Notes: generated from the sequence alone by a model not told the origin. A stretch of 64,000 nucleotides of DNA from Chrysopilus asiliformis (GCA_964034945.1 OZ035960.1:69460994-69524993); one strand, 5' to 3'; positions 30,346-46,665 are shown, counted from the first letter of the stretch. Made by a program: numbers and translations.

Positions 30346-33300
30346 CTATATTATAATCACTATTTCAATATTATAATCACTATATTAATACTATAATCAC
30401 TATATCGATACTATAATCACTATTTCAATATTATAATCACTATAGCAATATTATAATCACTATATTAATACGATAATCACTATATCGATATTATAATCAC
30501 TATATCAATATTATAATCAAATTTCAATATTATAATCACTATATCACTATTATAATCACTATATCAATATTATATTCATTATATCAATATTAATAGCACT
30601 ATATCAATATTATAATCACTATATCAATATTATAATCATTATATCAATATTAATAGCACTATATCAATATTATAATTACTATATCTATATTATAATTACT
30701 ATATCGATATTATAATCACTATATCAATATTATAATCACTATATCAATATTAATATCACTATATCAATATTATAATCACTGTATCAATATTATAATCACT
30801 ATATGAATATTAATATCACTATGTGAATATTAATATCACTATATCAATATTATAATCACTATATCAATATTATAATCACTGTATCAATATTATAATCACT
30901 ATATGAATATTATAATCACTATATCAAAATTAATCTCACTATATCAATATTATAATCATTACATCAATATTATAATCAATATATCAATATTATAATCACT
31001 ATATTAATATATTATAATCACTATATCAATATTATAATCACTATATCAATATTAATATCACTATATCTATATTATAATCATTACATCAATATTATAATCA
31101 CTATATCAATATTTTAATCATTACATCAATATTATAATCACTATATCAATATTAATATCACTATATCAATATTATAATCACTATATCGATATTTTAATCA
31201 CTATATCAATATTATAATCACTATATCATTATTGTAATCATTATATCAATATCATAATCACTATATCAATATTAATATCACTATATTAATACTATAATCA
31301 CTATATCGATACTATAATCACTATATCAATATTATAATCACTATATCTATATTATAATCATTACATCAATATTAAAATCACTATATCAATATTTTAATCA
31401 TTACATCAATATTATAATCACTATATCAATATTAATATCACTATATCAATATTATAATCACTATATCGATATTTTAATCACTATATCAATATTTACATCA
31501 ATATTATAATCAATATATCAATATTATAAGATCTATATCAATATTATAATCACTATATCAATATTATAATCACTATTTCAATATTATAATCACTATATTA
31601 ATATTATGATCACTATATCAATATTAGAATCACTATATCAATATAATAATCACTATATCAATATTAATATCACTATAGCAATATTATTATTACTATATGA
31701 AAATTATAATCATTATACCAATATTATAATCACTATATCAATAGTATAATCACTACATATATATTATAATCACTATATCGATATTTTAATCACTATATCA
31801 ATATTATAATCACTTTATCAATATTATAATCACTACATATATATTATAATCACTATATCAATGCCACACTCACTATATCAATATTATAATAACTATATCA
31901 ATATTATAATCACTATAGCAATATTATAATCGTTATGCCACTATTATAATCACTATAGCAATATTATAATCGTTATGCCACTATTATAATCACTATATCG
32001 ATATTAATATTACTATATCAATATTGATATCACTATAGCAATAATATAATCACTATATCAATATTATAATCACTATATCAATATTGTAATCATTATATCA
32101 ATATCATAATCCTATATCAATATTAATATCACTATAGCAATGATATAATCACTATAGCAATGATATAATTACTATATCAATATTATAATCACTATATCAA
32201 TAATATAATCACTATATCAATATTATAATCACTATATCGATATTATAATTACTATATCGATATTATAATCACTATATCGATATTAAAATCACCATATCAA
32301 TATTATAATTACTATATCAATATTATAACCACTATATCGATATTATAATCACTATATCGATATTATAATCACTATATCGAAACTAATATCACTATAACAA
32401 TATTATAATCACTATATCAATATTAATATCACTATATTGATATTAATATCACTATAGCAATATTATAATCACTATATCAATATTAATATCACTATAGCAA
32501 TATCATTATCACTATATCAATATTATAATCACTATATCGATAGTATAATCACTATATCAATTTATAATCACTATACCAATATTATAATCACTGTATCAAT
32601 ATTATAATCACTATATTAATATTATAATCACTATATATATATTATAATCACCAAATCAATATTATAATCACTATACCAATAGTATAATCACTATATCTAT
32701 ATTATAATCACTATATTAATATTATAATCACTATATCTATATTATAATCATTACATCAATATTATAATCAATATATCAATATTATAAGATCTATATCAAT
32801 ATTATAATCACTATATCAATATTATAATCACTATTTCAATATTATAATCACTATATTAATATTATGATCACTATATCAATATTAGAATCACTATATCAAT
32901 ATAATAATCACTATATCAATATTAATATCACTATAGCAATATTATTATCACTATATGAATATTATAATCACTATATCAATAGTATAATCACTACATATAT
33001 ATTATAATCACTATATCGATATTTTAATCACTATACCAATATTATAATCACTATATCAATATTATAATCACTATATCAATATTATAAAAACTATATCAAT
33101 ATTATAATCACTATATCAATATTAATACCACTTTATCAATATTGTAATCACTACATATATATTATAATCACTATATCAATGCCACAATCACTATATCAAT
33201 ATTATAATAACTATATCAATATTATAATAACTATATCAATATTATAATAACTATATCAATATTATAACTATATCAATACTATAGCAATATTATAATCGTT

Positions 33301-33955
33301 ATGCCACTTTATAATCACTATATCAATATTATAATCGTTATGCCACTATTATAATCACTATATCGATATTAATATTACTATATCAATATTAATATCACTA
33401 TAGCAATATTAATATCACTATATGAATATTATAATCACTATATCAATATTGTAATCATTATATCAATATCATAATCACTATATCAATATTAATATCACTA
33501 TAGCAATAGCAATAATAATCACTATATCAATATTATAATCACTATATTAATATTATAATCACTATATCAATATTATAATCACTATATTTATATTATAATC
33601 ACTATATATATATTATAATCACCATATCAATATTATAATCACTATACCAATAGTATAATCACTATATCTATATTATAATCACTATATTAATATTATAATC
33701 ACTATATCTATATTATAATCATTACATCAATATTATGATCACTATATCAATATTATAAGATCTATATCAATATTATAATCACTATATCAATATTATAATC
33801 ACTATATCAATATTATAATCATTACATCAATATTATAATCACTATATCAATATTTTAATCACTATATCAATATTATAATGACTATATCAAAATTATAATC
33901 ATTACTACAATATTAATATCACTATATCAATATTGTAATCACTATATCAATATTA
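30143..33955 (-). repeat. 20-bp satellite array, inverted orientation
   Basis: Reverse-complement monomers. A-type variants persist to about 31480. From about 31490, after a broken unit (ATATTTACATCAATATT), the array is entirely B-type, with GTTATGCCACTATTATAATC, CAATGCCACACTCAC and AGATCT-containing units. Sequence from about 31500 to 33955 has relatives at 35725-36700 and 37560-40069. No gene is seen. Confidence 0.96.
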
Positions 33956-33990
33956 TAATAGTGGCATAACGATTAGAATATTGCTATAGT
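31500..33990 (-). repeat. Higher-order repeat of ~6.1-kb spacing, copy 1
   Basis: Landmarks recur about 6.1 kb downstream. The AGATCT unit at 32787 matches 38920 (offset 6133), the irregular ATTATAACTATATCAATAC unit at 33261 matches 39373 (offset 6112), and the - to + junction with the rare ATTAGAATATTGC unit near 33960 matches 40073. The offset changes by one monomer and a base or so, from small later indels. Confidence 0.75.
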
Positions 33991-35718
33991 GATTATAATA
34001 GTGGCATAACGATTATAATATTGCTATAGTGATTATAATATTGATAAAGTGATTATAATATTGATATAGTGATTAAAATATCGATATAGTGATTATAATA
34101 TATATGTAGTGATTATACTATTGATATAGTGATTATAATATTGGTATAGTGATTATAATTTTCATATAGTAATAATAATATTGCTATAGTGATATTAATA
34201 TTGATATAGTGATTATTATATTGATATAGTGATTCTAATATTGATATAGTGATTATAATATTAATATAGTGATTATAATATAGATATAGTGATTATACTA
34301 TTGGTATAGTGATTATAATATTGATATGGTGATTATAATATATATATAGTGATTATAATATTAATATAGTGATTATAATAGTGGCATAACGATTATAATA
34401 TTGCTATAGTGATTATAATATTGATATAGTGATTATAATATTGATATAGTGATTATAATATCGTTATAGTGATACTAATATCGATACAGTGATTATAATA
34501 TTGGTATAGTGATTATAAATTGATATAGTGATTATACTATCGATATAGTGATTATAATATTGATATAGTGATAATGATATTGCTATAGTGATATTAATAT
34601 TGATATAGTGATTATAATATTGCTATAGTGATATTAATATCAATATAGTGATATTAATATTGATATAGTGATTATAATATTGTTATAGTGATATTAGTAT
34701 CGATATAGTGATTATAATATCGATATAGTGATTATAATATCGATATAGTGGTTATAATATTGATATAGTAATTATAATATTGATATGGTGATTTTAATAT
34801 CGATATAGTGATTATAATATCGATATAGTAATTATAATATCGATATAGTGATTATAATATTGATATAGTGATTATATTATTGATATAGTGATTATAATAT
34901 TGATATAGTAATTATATCATTGCTATAGTGATTATATCATTGCTATAGTGATATTAATATTGATATAGGATTATGATATTGATATAATGATTACAATATT
35001 GATATAGTGATTATAATATTGATATAGTGATTATATTATTGCTATAGTGATTATAATATATATGTAGTGATTATACTATTGATATAGTGATTATAATATT
35101 CATATAGTGATAATAATATTGCTATAGTGATATTAATATTGATATAGTGATTATTATATTGATATAGTGATTCTAATATTGATATAGTGATCATAATATT
35201 AATATAGTGATTATAATATTGAAATAGTGATTATAATATTGATATAGTGATTATAATATTGATATAGATCTTATAATATTTATATATTGATTATAATATT
35301 GATGTAATGATTATAATATAGATATAGTGATTATAATATTAATATAGTGATTATAATATAGATATAGTGATTATACTATTGGTATAGTGATTATAATATT
35401 GATTTGGTGATTATAATATATATATAGTGATTATAATATTAATATAGTGATTATAATATTGATATAGTGATTATAATATTGATATAGTGATTATAATATT
35501 GATATAGTGATTATAATATCATTATAGTGATACTAATATCGATACTGTGATTATAATATTGGTATAGTGATTATAAATTGATATAGTGATTATACTATCG
35601 ATATAGTGATTATAATATTGATATAGTGATAATGATATTGCTATAGTGATATTAATATTGATATAGTGATTATAATATTGCTATAGTGATATTAATATCA
35701 ATATAGTGATATTAATAT
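33956..35718 (+). repeat. 20-bp satellite array, forward orientation, B-type
   Basis: Forward monomers begin at the junction ATTATAATAGTGGCATAACG. The segment 34440-34560, with ATCGTTATAG, ATACTAATATCGATAC and the short TATAAATTGATATAG unit, is the reverse complement of stretches at about 23440-23540, 24070-24170 and 29580-29680. Inverted paralogous blocks therefore face each other across the window. The block ends at about 35718, within GATATTAATATTATAATCAT. Confidence 0.96.
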
Positions 35719-38700
35719 TATAATCATTACATCAATATTATAATCAATATATCAATATTATAAGATCTATATCAATATTATAATCACTATATCAATATTA
35801 TAATCACTATTTCAATATTATAATCACTATATTAATATTATGATCACTATATCAATATTAGAATCACTATATCAATATAATAATCACTATATCAATATTA
35901 ATATCACTATAGCAATATTATTATCACTATATGAAAATTATAATCATTATACCAATATTATAATCACTATATCAATAGTATAATCACTACATATATATTA
36001 TAATCACTATATCGATATTTTAATCACTATATCAATATTATAATCACTTTATCAATATTATAATCACTACATATATATTATAATCACTATATCAATGCCA
36101 CACTCACTATATCAATATTATAATAACTATATCAATATTATAATCACTATAGCAATATTATAATCGTTATGCCACTATTATAATCACTATAGCAATATTA
36201 TAATCGTTATGCCACTATTATAATCACTATATCGATATTAATATTACTATATCAATATTGATATCACTATAGCAATAATATAATCACTATATCAATATTA
36301 TAATCACTATATCAATATTGTAATCATTATATCAATATCATAATCCTATATCAATATTAATATCACTATAGCAATGATATAATCACTATAGCAATGATAT
36401 AATTACTATATCAATATTATAATCACTATATCAATAATATAATCACTATATCAATATTATAATCACTATATCGATATTATAATTACTATATCGATATTAT
36501 AATCACTATATCGATACTAATATCACTATAACAATATTATAATCACTATATCAATATTAATATCACTATATTAATATTAATATCACTATAGCAATATTAT
36601 AATCACTATATCAATATTAATATCACTATAGCAATATCATTATCACTATATCAATATTATAATCACTATATCAATTTATAATCACTATACCAATATTATA
36701 ATCACTATATCAATGCCACACTCACTATATCAATATTATAATAACTATATCAATATTATAATCACTATAGCAATATTATAATCGTTATGCCACTATTATA
36801 ATCACTATAGCAATATTATAATCGTTATGCCACTATTATAATCACTATATCGATATTAATATTACTATATCAATATTGATATCACTATAGCAATAATATA
36901 ATCACTATATCAATATTATAATCACTATATCAATATTGTAATCATTATATCAATATCATAATCCTATATCAATATTAATATCAATATAGCAATAATATAA
37001 TCACTATATCAATATTATAATCACTATATCAATATTGTAATATTATATCAATATCATAATCCTATATCAATATTAATATCAATATAGCAATGATATAATC
37101 ACTATATCGATATTATAATCACTATATCGATATTAAAATCACCATATCAATATTATAATTACTATATCAATATTATAACCACTATATCGATATTATAATC
37201 ACTATATCGATATTATAATCACTATATCGATACTAATATCACTATAACAATATTATAATCACTATATCAATATTAATATCACTATATTAATATTAATATC
37301 ACTATAGCAATATTATAATCACTATTTCAATATTAATATCACTATAGCAATAGCAATAATAATCACTATATCAATATTATAATCACTATATTAATATTAT
37401 AATCACTATATCAATATTATAATCACTATATTAATATTATAATCACTATATATATATTATAATCACCATATCAATATTATAATCACTATACCAATAGTAT
37501 AATCACTATATCTATATTATAATCACTATATTAATATTATAATCACTATATCTATATTATAATCATTACATCAATATTATAATCAATATATCAATATTAT
37601 AAGATCTATATCAATATTATAATCACTATATCAATATTATAATCACTATTTCAATATTATAATCACTATATTAATATTATGATCACTATATCAATATTAG
37701 AATCACTATATCAATATAATAATCACTATATCAATATTAATATGACTATAGCAATATTATTATCACTATATGAAAATTATAATCATTATACCAATATTAT
37801 AATCACTATATCAATAGTATAATCACTACATATATATTATAATCACTATATCGATATTTTAATCACTATATCAATATTATAATCACTATATCAATGCCAC
37901 ACTCACTATATCAATATTATAATAACTATATCAATATTATAATCACTATAGCAATATTATAATCGTTATGCCACTATTATAATCACTATATCAATGCCAC
38001 ACTCACTATATCAATATTATAATAACTATATCAATATTATAATCACTATAGCAATATTATAATCGTTATGCCACTATTATAATCACTATAGCAATATTAT
38101 AATCGTTATGCCACTATTATAATCACTATATCGATATTAATATTACTATATCAATATTGATATCACTATAGCAATAATATAATCACTATATCAATATTAT
38201 AATCACTATATCAATATTGTAATCATTATATCAATATCATAATCCTATATCAATATTAATATCACTATAGCAATGATATAATCACTATAGCAATGATATA
38301 ATTACTATATCAATATTATAATCACTATATCAATAATATAATCACTATATCAATATTATAATCACTATATCGATATTATAATTACTATATCGATATTATA
38401 ATCACTATATCGATATTAAAATCACCATATCAATATTATAATTACTATATCAATATTATAACCACTATATCGATATTATAATCACTATATCGATATTATA
38501 ATCACTATATCGAAACTAATATCACTATAACAATATTATAATCACTATATCAATATTAATATCACTATATTGATATTAATATCACTATAGCAATATTATA
38601 ATCACTATATCAATATTAATATCACTATAGCAATATCATTATCACTATATCAATATTATAATCACTATATCGATAGTATAATCACTATATCAATTTATAA

Positions 38701-40069
38701 TCACTATACCAATATTATAATCACTGTATCAATATTATAATCACTATATTAATATTATAATCACTATATATATATTATAATCACCAAATCAATATTATAA
38801 TCACTATACCAATAGTATAATCACTATATCTATATTATAATCACTATATTAATATTATAATCACTATATCTATATTATAATCATTACATCAATATTATAA
38901 TCAATATATCAATATTATAAGATCTATATCAATATTATAATCACTATATCAATATTATAATCACTATTTCAATTTATAATCACTATATTAATATTATGAT
39001 CACTATATCAATATTAGAATCACTATATCAATATAATAATCACTATATCAATATTAATATCACTATAGCAATATTATTATCACTATATGAATATTATAAT
39101 CACTATATCAATAGTATAATCACTACATATATATTATAATCACTATATCGATATTTTAATCACTATACCAATATTATAATCACTATATCAATATTATAAT
39201 CACTATATCAATATTATAAAAACTATATCAATATTATAATCACTATATCAATATTAATACCACTTTATCAATATTGTAATCACTACATATATATTATAAT
39301 CACTATATCAATGCCACAATCACTATATCAATATTATAATAACTATATCAATATTATAATAACTATATCAATATTATAACTATATCAATACTATAGCAAT
39401 ATTATAATCGTTATGCCACTTTATAATCACTATATCAATATTATAATCGTTATGCCACTATTATAATCACTATATCGATATTAATATTACTATATCAATA
39501 TTAATATCACTATAGCAATATTAATATCACTATATGAATATTATAATCACTATATCAATATTGTAATCATTATATCAATATCATAATCACTATATCAATA
39601 TTAATATCACTATAGCAATAGCAATAATAATCACTATATCAATATTATAATCACTATATTAATATTATAATCACTATATCAATATTATAATCACTATATT
39701 TATATTATAATCACTATATATATATTATAATCACCATATCAATATTATAATCACTATACCAATAGTATAATCACTATATCTATATTATAATCACTATATT
39801 AATATTATAATCACTATATCTATATTATAATCATTACATCAATATTATGATCACTATATCAATATTATAAGATCTATATCAATATTATAATCACTATATC
39901 AATATTATAATCACTATATCAATATTATAATCATTACATCAATATTATAATCACTATATCAATATTTTAATCACTATATCAATATTATAATGACTATATC
40001 AAAATTATAATCATTACTACAATATTAATATCACTATATCAATATTGTAATCACTATATCAATATTATA
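35719..40069 (-). repeat. 20-bp satellite array, inverted orientation, B-type
   Basis: Reverse-complement monomers, all B-type. The 35725-36430 part matches 31500-32220 (offset 4234 at the AGATCT unit), and 37560-40069 matches 31490-33955 (offset about 6.1 kb). Several AATGCCACACTCAC and GTTATGCCACTATT units occur. Small irregular units such as TTGTAATATTATATC near 37034 mark indels. No gene is present. Confidence 0.96.
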
Positions 40070-40100
40070 ATAGTGGCATAACGATTAGAATATTGCTATA
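37590..40100 (-). repeat. Higher-order repeat of ~6.1-kb spacing, copy 2
   Basis: Copy of the 31500-33990 block, including the same - to + switch point and the rare ATTAGAATATTGC unit (near 40085). After the switch the copies diverge: this one contains an additional ~80 bp (GTTATTATAATATTG to GTGAGTGTGGCATTG units) before the shared ATTGATAAAG unit. Confidence 0.75.
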
Positions 40101-40362
40101 GTGATTATAATAGTGGCATAACGATTATAATATTGCTATAGTGATTATAATATTGATATAGTTATTATAATATTGATATAGTGAGTGTGGCATTGATATA
40201 GTGATTATAATATATATGTAGTGATTATAATATTGATAAAGTGATTATAATATTGATATAGTGATTAAAATATCGATATAGTGATTATAATATATATGTA
40301 GTGATTATACTATTGATATAGTGATTATAATATTGGTATAGTGATTATAATTTTCATATAGT

Positions 40363-40459
40363 AATAATAATATTGCTATAGTGATATTAATATTGATAAA
40401 TCACTATATCAATATTAATATCACTATAGCAATATTATTATATTATTATTACTATATGA
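40363..40459. repeat. Fold-back inverted duplication (~45-bp arms)
   Basis: The forward segment at about 40363-40397 (TTCATATAGTAATAATAATA through ATATTGATA) is followed at once by its own reverse complement to about 40459, after which the forward array resumes with GATAGTGATTCTAATATTG. Sibling copies, for example at 34170-34240 and 41700-41775, run straight through without this inversion. It is therefore a local snap-back or template-switch insertion of about 60 bp, with a small AT-rich addition (ATTATATTATTATT) near the far end. Confidence 0.85.
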
Positions 40460-43400
40460 TAGTGATTCTAATATTGATATAGTGATTATAATATTAATAT
40501 AGTGATTATAATATTGAAATAGTGATTATAATATTGATATAGTGATTATAATATTGATATAGATCTTATAATATTGATATATTGATCATAATATTGATGT
40601 AATGATTATAATATAGATATAGTGATTATAATATTAATATAGTGATTATAATATAGATATAGTGATTATACTATTGGTATAGTGATTATAATATTGATAT
40701 GGTGATTATAATATATATATAGTGATTATAATATTAATATAGTGATTATAATAGTGGCATAACGATTATAATAGTGGCATAACGATTATAATATTGCTAT
40801 AGTGATTATAATATTGATATAGTGATTATAATATTGATATAGTGATTATAAATTGATATAGTGATTATACTATCGATATAGTGATTATAATATTGATATA
40901 GTGATAATGATATTGCTATAGTGATATTAATATTGATATAGTGATTATAATATTGCTATAGTGATATTAATATCAATATAGTGATATTAATATTGATATA
41001 GTGATTATAATATTGTTATAGTGATATTAGTATCGATATAGTGATTATAATATCGATATAGTGATTATAATATCGATATAGTGGTTATAATATTGATATA
41101 GTAATTATAATATTGATATGGTGATTTTAATATCGATATAGTGATTATAATATCGATATAGTAATTATAATATCGATATAGTGATTATAATATTGATATA
41201 GTGATTATATTATTGATATAGTGATTATAATATTGATATAGTAATTATATCATTGCTATAGTGATTATATCATTGCTATAGTGATATTAATATTGATATA
41301 GGATTATGATATTGATATAATGATTACAATATTGATATAGTGATTATAATATTGATATAGTGATTATATTATTGCTATAGTGATATCAATATTGATATAG
41401 TAATATTAATATCGATATAGTGATTATAATAGTGGCATAACGATTATAATATTGCTATAGTGATTATAATAGTGGCATAACGATTATAATATTGCTATAG
41501 TGATTATAATATTGATATAGTTATTATAATATTGATATAGTGAGTGTGGCATTGATATAGTGATTATAATATATATGTAGTGATTATAATATTGATAAAG
41601 TGATTATAATATTGATATAGTGATTAAAATATCGATATAGTGGTTATAATATATATGTAGTGATTATACTATTGATATGGTGATTATAATATATATATAG
41701 TGATTATAATTTTCATATAGTGATAATAATATTGCTATAGTGATATTAATATTGATATAGTGATTATTATATTGATATAGTGATTCTAATATTGATATAG
41801 TGATCATAATATTAATATAGTGATTATAATATTGAAATAGTGATTATAATATTGATATAGTGATTATAATATTGATATAGATCTTATAATATTGATATAT
41901 TGATTATAATATTGATGTAATGATTATAATATAGATATAGTGATTATAATATTAATATAGTGATTATAATATAGATATAGTGATTATACTATTGGTATAG
42001 TGATTATAATATTGATATGGTGATTATAATATATATATAGTGATTATAATATTAATATAGTGATTATAATATTGATATAGTGATTATAATATTAATATAG
42101 TGATTATAATATTGATATAGTGATTATTATTGCTATTGCTATAGTGATATTAATATTGAAATAGTGATTATAATATTGCTATAGTGATATTAATATTAAT
42201 ATAGTGATATTAATATTGATATAGTGATTATAATATTGTTATAGTGATATTAGTATCGATATAGTGATTATAATATCGATATAGTGATTATAATATCGAT
42301 ATAGTAGTTATAATATTGATATAGTAATTATAATATTGATATGGTGATTTTAATATCGATATAGTGATTATAATATCGATATAGTAATTATAATATCGAT
42401 ATAGTGATTATAATATTGCTATAGTGATATTAATATTAATATAGTGATATTAATATTGATATAGTGATTATAATATTGTTATAGTGATATTAGTATCGAT
42501 ATAGTGATTATAATATCGATATAGTGGTTATAATATTGATATAGTAATTATAATATTGATATGGTGATTTTAATATCGATATAGTGATTATAATATCGAT
42601 ATAGTAATTATAATATCGATATAGTGATTATAATATTGATATAGTGATTATATTATTGATATAGTGATTATAATATTGATATAGTAATTATATCATTGCT
42701 ATAGTGATTATATCATTGCTATAGTGATATTAATATTGATATAGGATTATGATATTGATATAATGATTACAATATTGATATAGTGATTATAATATTGATA
42801 TAGTGATTATATTATTGCTATAGTGATATCAATATTGATATAGTAATATTAATATCGATATAGTGATTATAATAGTGGCATAACGATTATAATATTGCTA
42901 TAGTGATTATAATAGTGGCATAACGATTATAATATTGCTATAGTGATTATAATATTGATATAGTTATTATAATATTGATATAGTGAGTGTTGCATTGATA
43001 TAGTGATTATAATATATATGTAGTGATTATAATATTGATATAGTGATTATAATATTGGTATAATGATTATAATTTTCATATAGTGATAATAATATTGCTA
43101 TAGTGATATTAATATTGATATAGTGATTATTATATTGATATAGTGATTCTAATATTGATATAGTGATCATAATATTAATATAGTGATTATAATATTGATA
43201 TAGTGATTATTATTGCTATTGCTATAGTGATATTAATATTGAAATAGTGATTATAATATTGCTATAGTGATATTAATATTAATATAGTGATATTAATATT
43301 GATATAGTGATTATAATATTGTTATAGTGATATTAGTATCGATATAGTGATTATAATATCGATATAGTGATTATAATATCGATATAGTGGTTATAATATT

Positions 43401-46400
43401 GATATAGTAATTATAATATTGATATGGTGATTTTAATATCGATATAGTGATTATAATATCGATATAGTAATTATAATATCGATATAGTGATTATAATATT
43501 GATATAGTGATTATATTATTGATATAGTGATTATAATATTGATATAGTGATTATATCATTGCTATAGTGATTATATCATTGCTATAATGATATTAATATT
43601 GATATAGGATTATGATATTGATATAATGATTACAATATTGATATAATGATTATAATATTGATATAGTGATTATATTATTGCTATAGTGATATCAATATTG
43701 ATATAGTAATATTAATATCGATATAGTGATTATAATAGTGGCATAACGATTATAATATTGCTATAGTGATTATAATAGTGGCATAACGATTATAATATTG
43801 CTATAGTGATTATAATATTGATATAGTTATTATAATATTGATATAGTGAGTGTGGCATTGATATAGTGATTATAATATATATGTAGTGATTATAATATTG
43901 ATAAAGTGATTATAATATTGATATAGTGATTAAAATATCGATATAGTGATTATAACATATATGTAGTGATTATACTATTGATATAGTGATTATAATATTG
44001 GTATAATGATTATAATTTTCATATAGTGATAATAATATTGCTATAGTGATATTAATATTGATATAGTGATTATTATATTGATATAGTGATTCTAATATTG
44101 ATATAGTGATCATAATATTAATATAGTGATTATAATATTGAAATAGTGATTATAATATTGATATAGTGATTATAATATTGATATAGATCTTATAATATTG
44201 ATATATTGATTATAATATTGATGTAATGATTATAATATAGGTATAGTGATTATAATATTAATATAGTGATATGGTGATTATAATATATATATAGTGATTA
44301 TAATTTTCATATAGTGATAATAATATTGCTATAGTGATATTAATATTGATATAGTGATTATTATATTGATATAGTGATTCTAATATTGATATAGTGATCA
44401 TAATATTAATATAGTGATTATAATATTGAAATAGTGATTATAATATTGATATAGTGATTATAATATTGATATAGATCTTATAATATTGATATATTGATTA
44501 TAATATTGATGTAATGATTATAATATAGATATAGTGATTATAATATTAATATAGTGATTATAATATAGATATAGTGATTATACTATTGGTATAGTGATTA
44601 TAATATTGATATGGTGATTATAATATATATATAGTGATTATAATATTAATATAGTGATTATAATATTGATATAGTGATTATAATATTAATATAGTGATTA
44701 TAATATTGATATAGTGATTATTATTGCTATTGCTATAGTGATATTAATATTGAAATAGTGATTATAATATTGCTATAGTGATATTAATATTAATATAGTG
44801 ATATTAATATTGATATAGTGATTATAATATTGTTATAGTGATATTAGTATCGATATAGTGATTATAATATCGATATAGTGATTATAATATCGATATAGTG
44901 GTTATAATATTGATATAGTAATTATAATATTGATATGGTGATTTTAATATCGATATAGTGATTATAATATCGATATAGTAATTATAATATCGATATAGTG
45001 ATTATAATATTGATATAGTGATTATATTATTGATATAGTGATTATAATATTGATATAGTGATTATATCATTGCTATAGTGATTATATCATTGCTATATTG
45101 ATATTAATATTGATATAGGATTATGATATTGATATAATGATTACAATATTGATATAGTGATTATAATATTGATATAGTGATTATATTATTGCTATAGTGA
45201 TATCAATATTGATATAGTAATATTAATATCGATATAGTGATTATAATAGTGGCATAACGATTATAATATTGCTATAGTGATTATAATAGTGGCATAACGA
45301 TTATAATATTGCTATAGTGATTATAATATTGATATAGTTATTATAATATTGATATAGTGAGTGTGGCATTGATATAGTGATTATAATATTGGTATAGTGA
45401 TTATAAATTGATATAGTGATTATACTATCGATATAGTGATTATAATATTGATATAGTGATAATGATATTGCTATAGTGATATTAATATTGATATAGTGAT
45501 TATAATATTGCTATAGTGATATTAATATTAATATAGTGATATTAATATTGATATAGTGATTATAATATTGTTATAGTGATATTAGTATCGATATAGTGAT
45601 TATAATATCGATATAGTGGTTATAATATTGATATAGTAATTATAATATTGATATGGTGATTCTAATATCGATATAGTGATTATAATATCGATATAGTAAT
45701 TATAATATCGATATAGTGATTATAATATTGATATAGTGATTATATTATTGATATAGTGATTATAATATTGATATAGTAATTATATCATTGCTATAGTGAT
45801 TATATCATTGCTATAGTGATATTAATATTGATATAGGATTATGATATTGATATAATGATTACAATATTGATATAGTGATTATAATATTGATATAGTGATT
45901 ATATTATTGCTATAGTGATATCAATATTGATATAGTAATATTAATATCGATATAGTGATTATAATAGTGGCATAACGATTATAATATTGCTATAGTGATT
46001 ATAATAGTGGCATAACGATTATAATATTGCTATAGTGATTATAATATTGATATAGTGATTATAATATTAATATAGTGATTATAATATTGATATAGTGATT
46101 ATTATTGCTATTGCTATAGTGATATTAATATTGAAATAGTGATTATAATATTGCTATAGTGATATTAATATTAATATAGTGATATTAATATTGATATAGT
46201 GATTATAATATTGTTATAGTGATATTAGTATCGATATAGTGGTTATAATATTGATATAGTAATTATAATATTGATATGGTGATTTTAATATCGATATAGT
46301 GATTATAATATCGATATAGTAATTATAATATCGATATAGTGATTATAATATTGATATAGTGATTATATTATTGATATAGTGATTATAATATTGATATAGT

Positions 46401-46657
46401 GATTATATCATTGCTATAGTGATTATATCATTGCTATATTGATATTAATATTGATATAGGATTATGATATTGATATAATGATTACAATATTGATATAATG
46501 ATTATAATATTGATATAGTGATTATATTATTGCTATAGTGATATCAATATTGATATAGTAATATTAATATCGATATAGTGATTATAATAGTGGCATAACG
46601 ATTATAATATTGCTATAGTGATTATAATAGTGGCATAACGATTATAATATTGCTATA

Positions 46658-46665
46658 GTGATTAT
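46658..46665. repeat. Target site duplication, left (GTGATTAT), hAT-like copy 1
   Basis: The 8-bp GTGATTAT immediately left of the element is repeated immediately right of it (48134-48141). It fits the hAT target preference nTnnnnAn. The uninterrupted monomer in sibling repeats (for example 45317-45324) shows the empty site. Confidence 0.92.

Larger units (their letters stand above)
40070..46665 (+). repeat. 20-bp satellite array, forward orientation, B-type
   Basis: Forward B-type monomers up to the left end of the first transposon. A recurring module runs from the ATTGCTATTGCTATAG unit through ATATGGTGATTTTAATATCG and ATAGGATTATG to paired GTGGCATAACGATTATAAT units. The ATAGGATTATG landmark lies at about 41300, 42745, 43600, 45115, 45832 and 46456. 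The uneven spacing (about 620-1520 bp) shows module-level duplications and deletions. It includes the short fold-back at 40397-40459. Confidence 0.96.
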
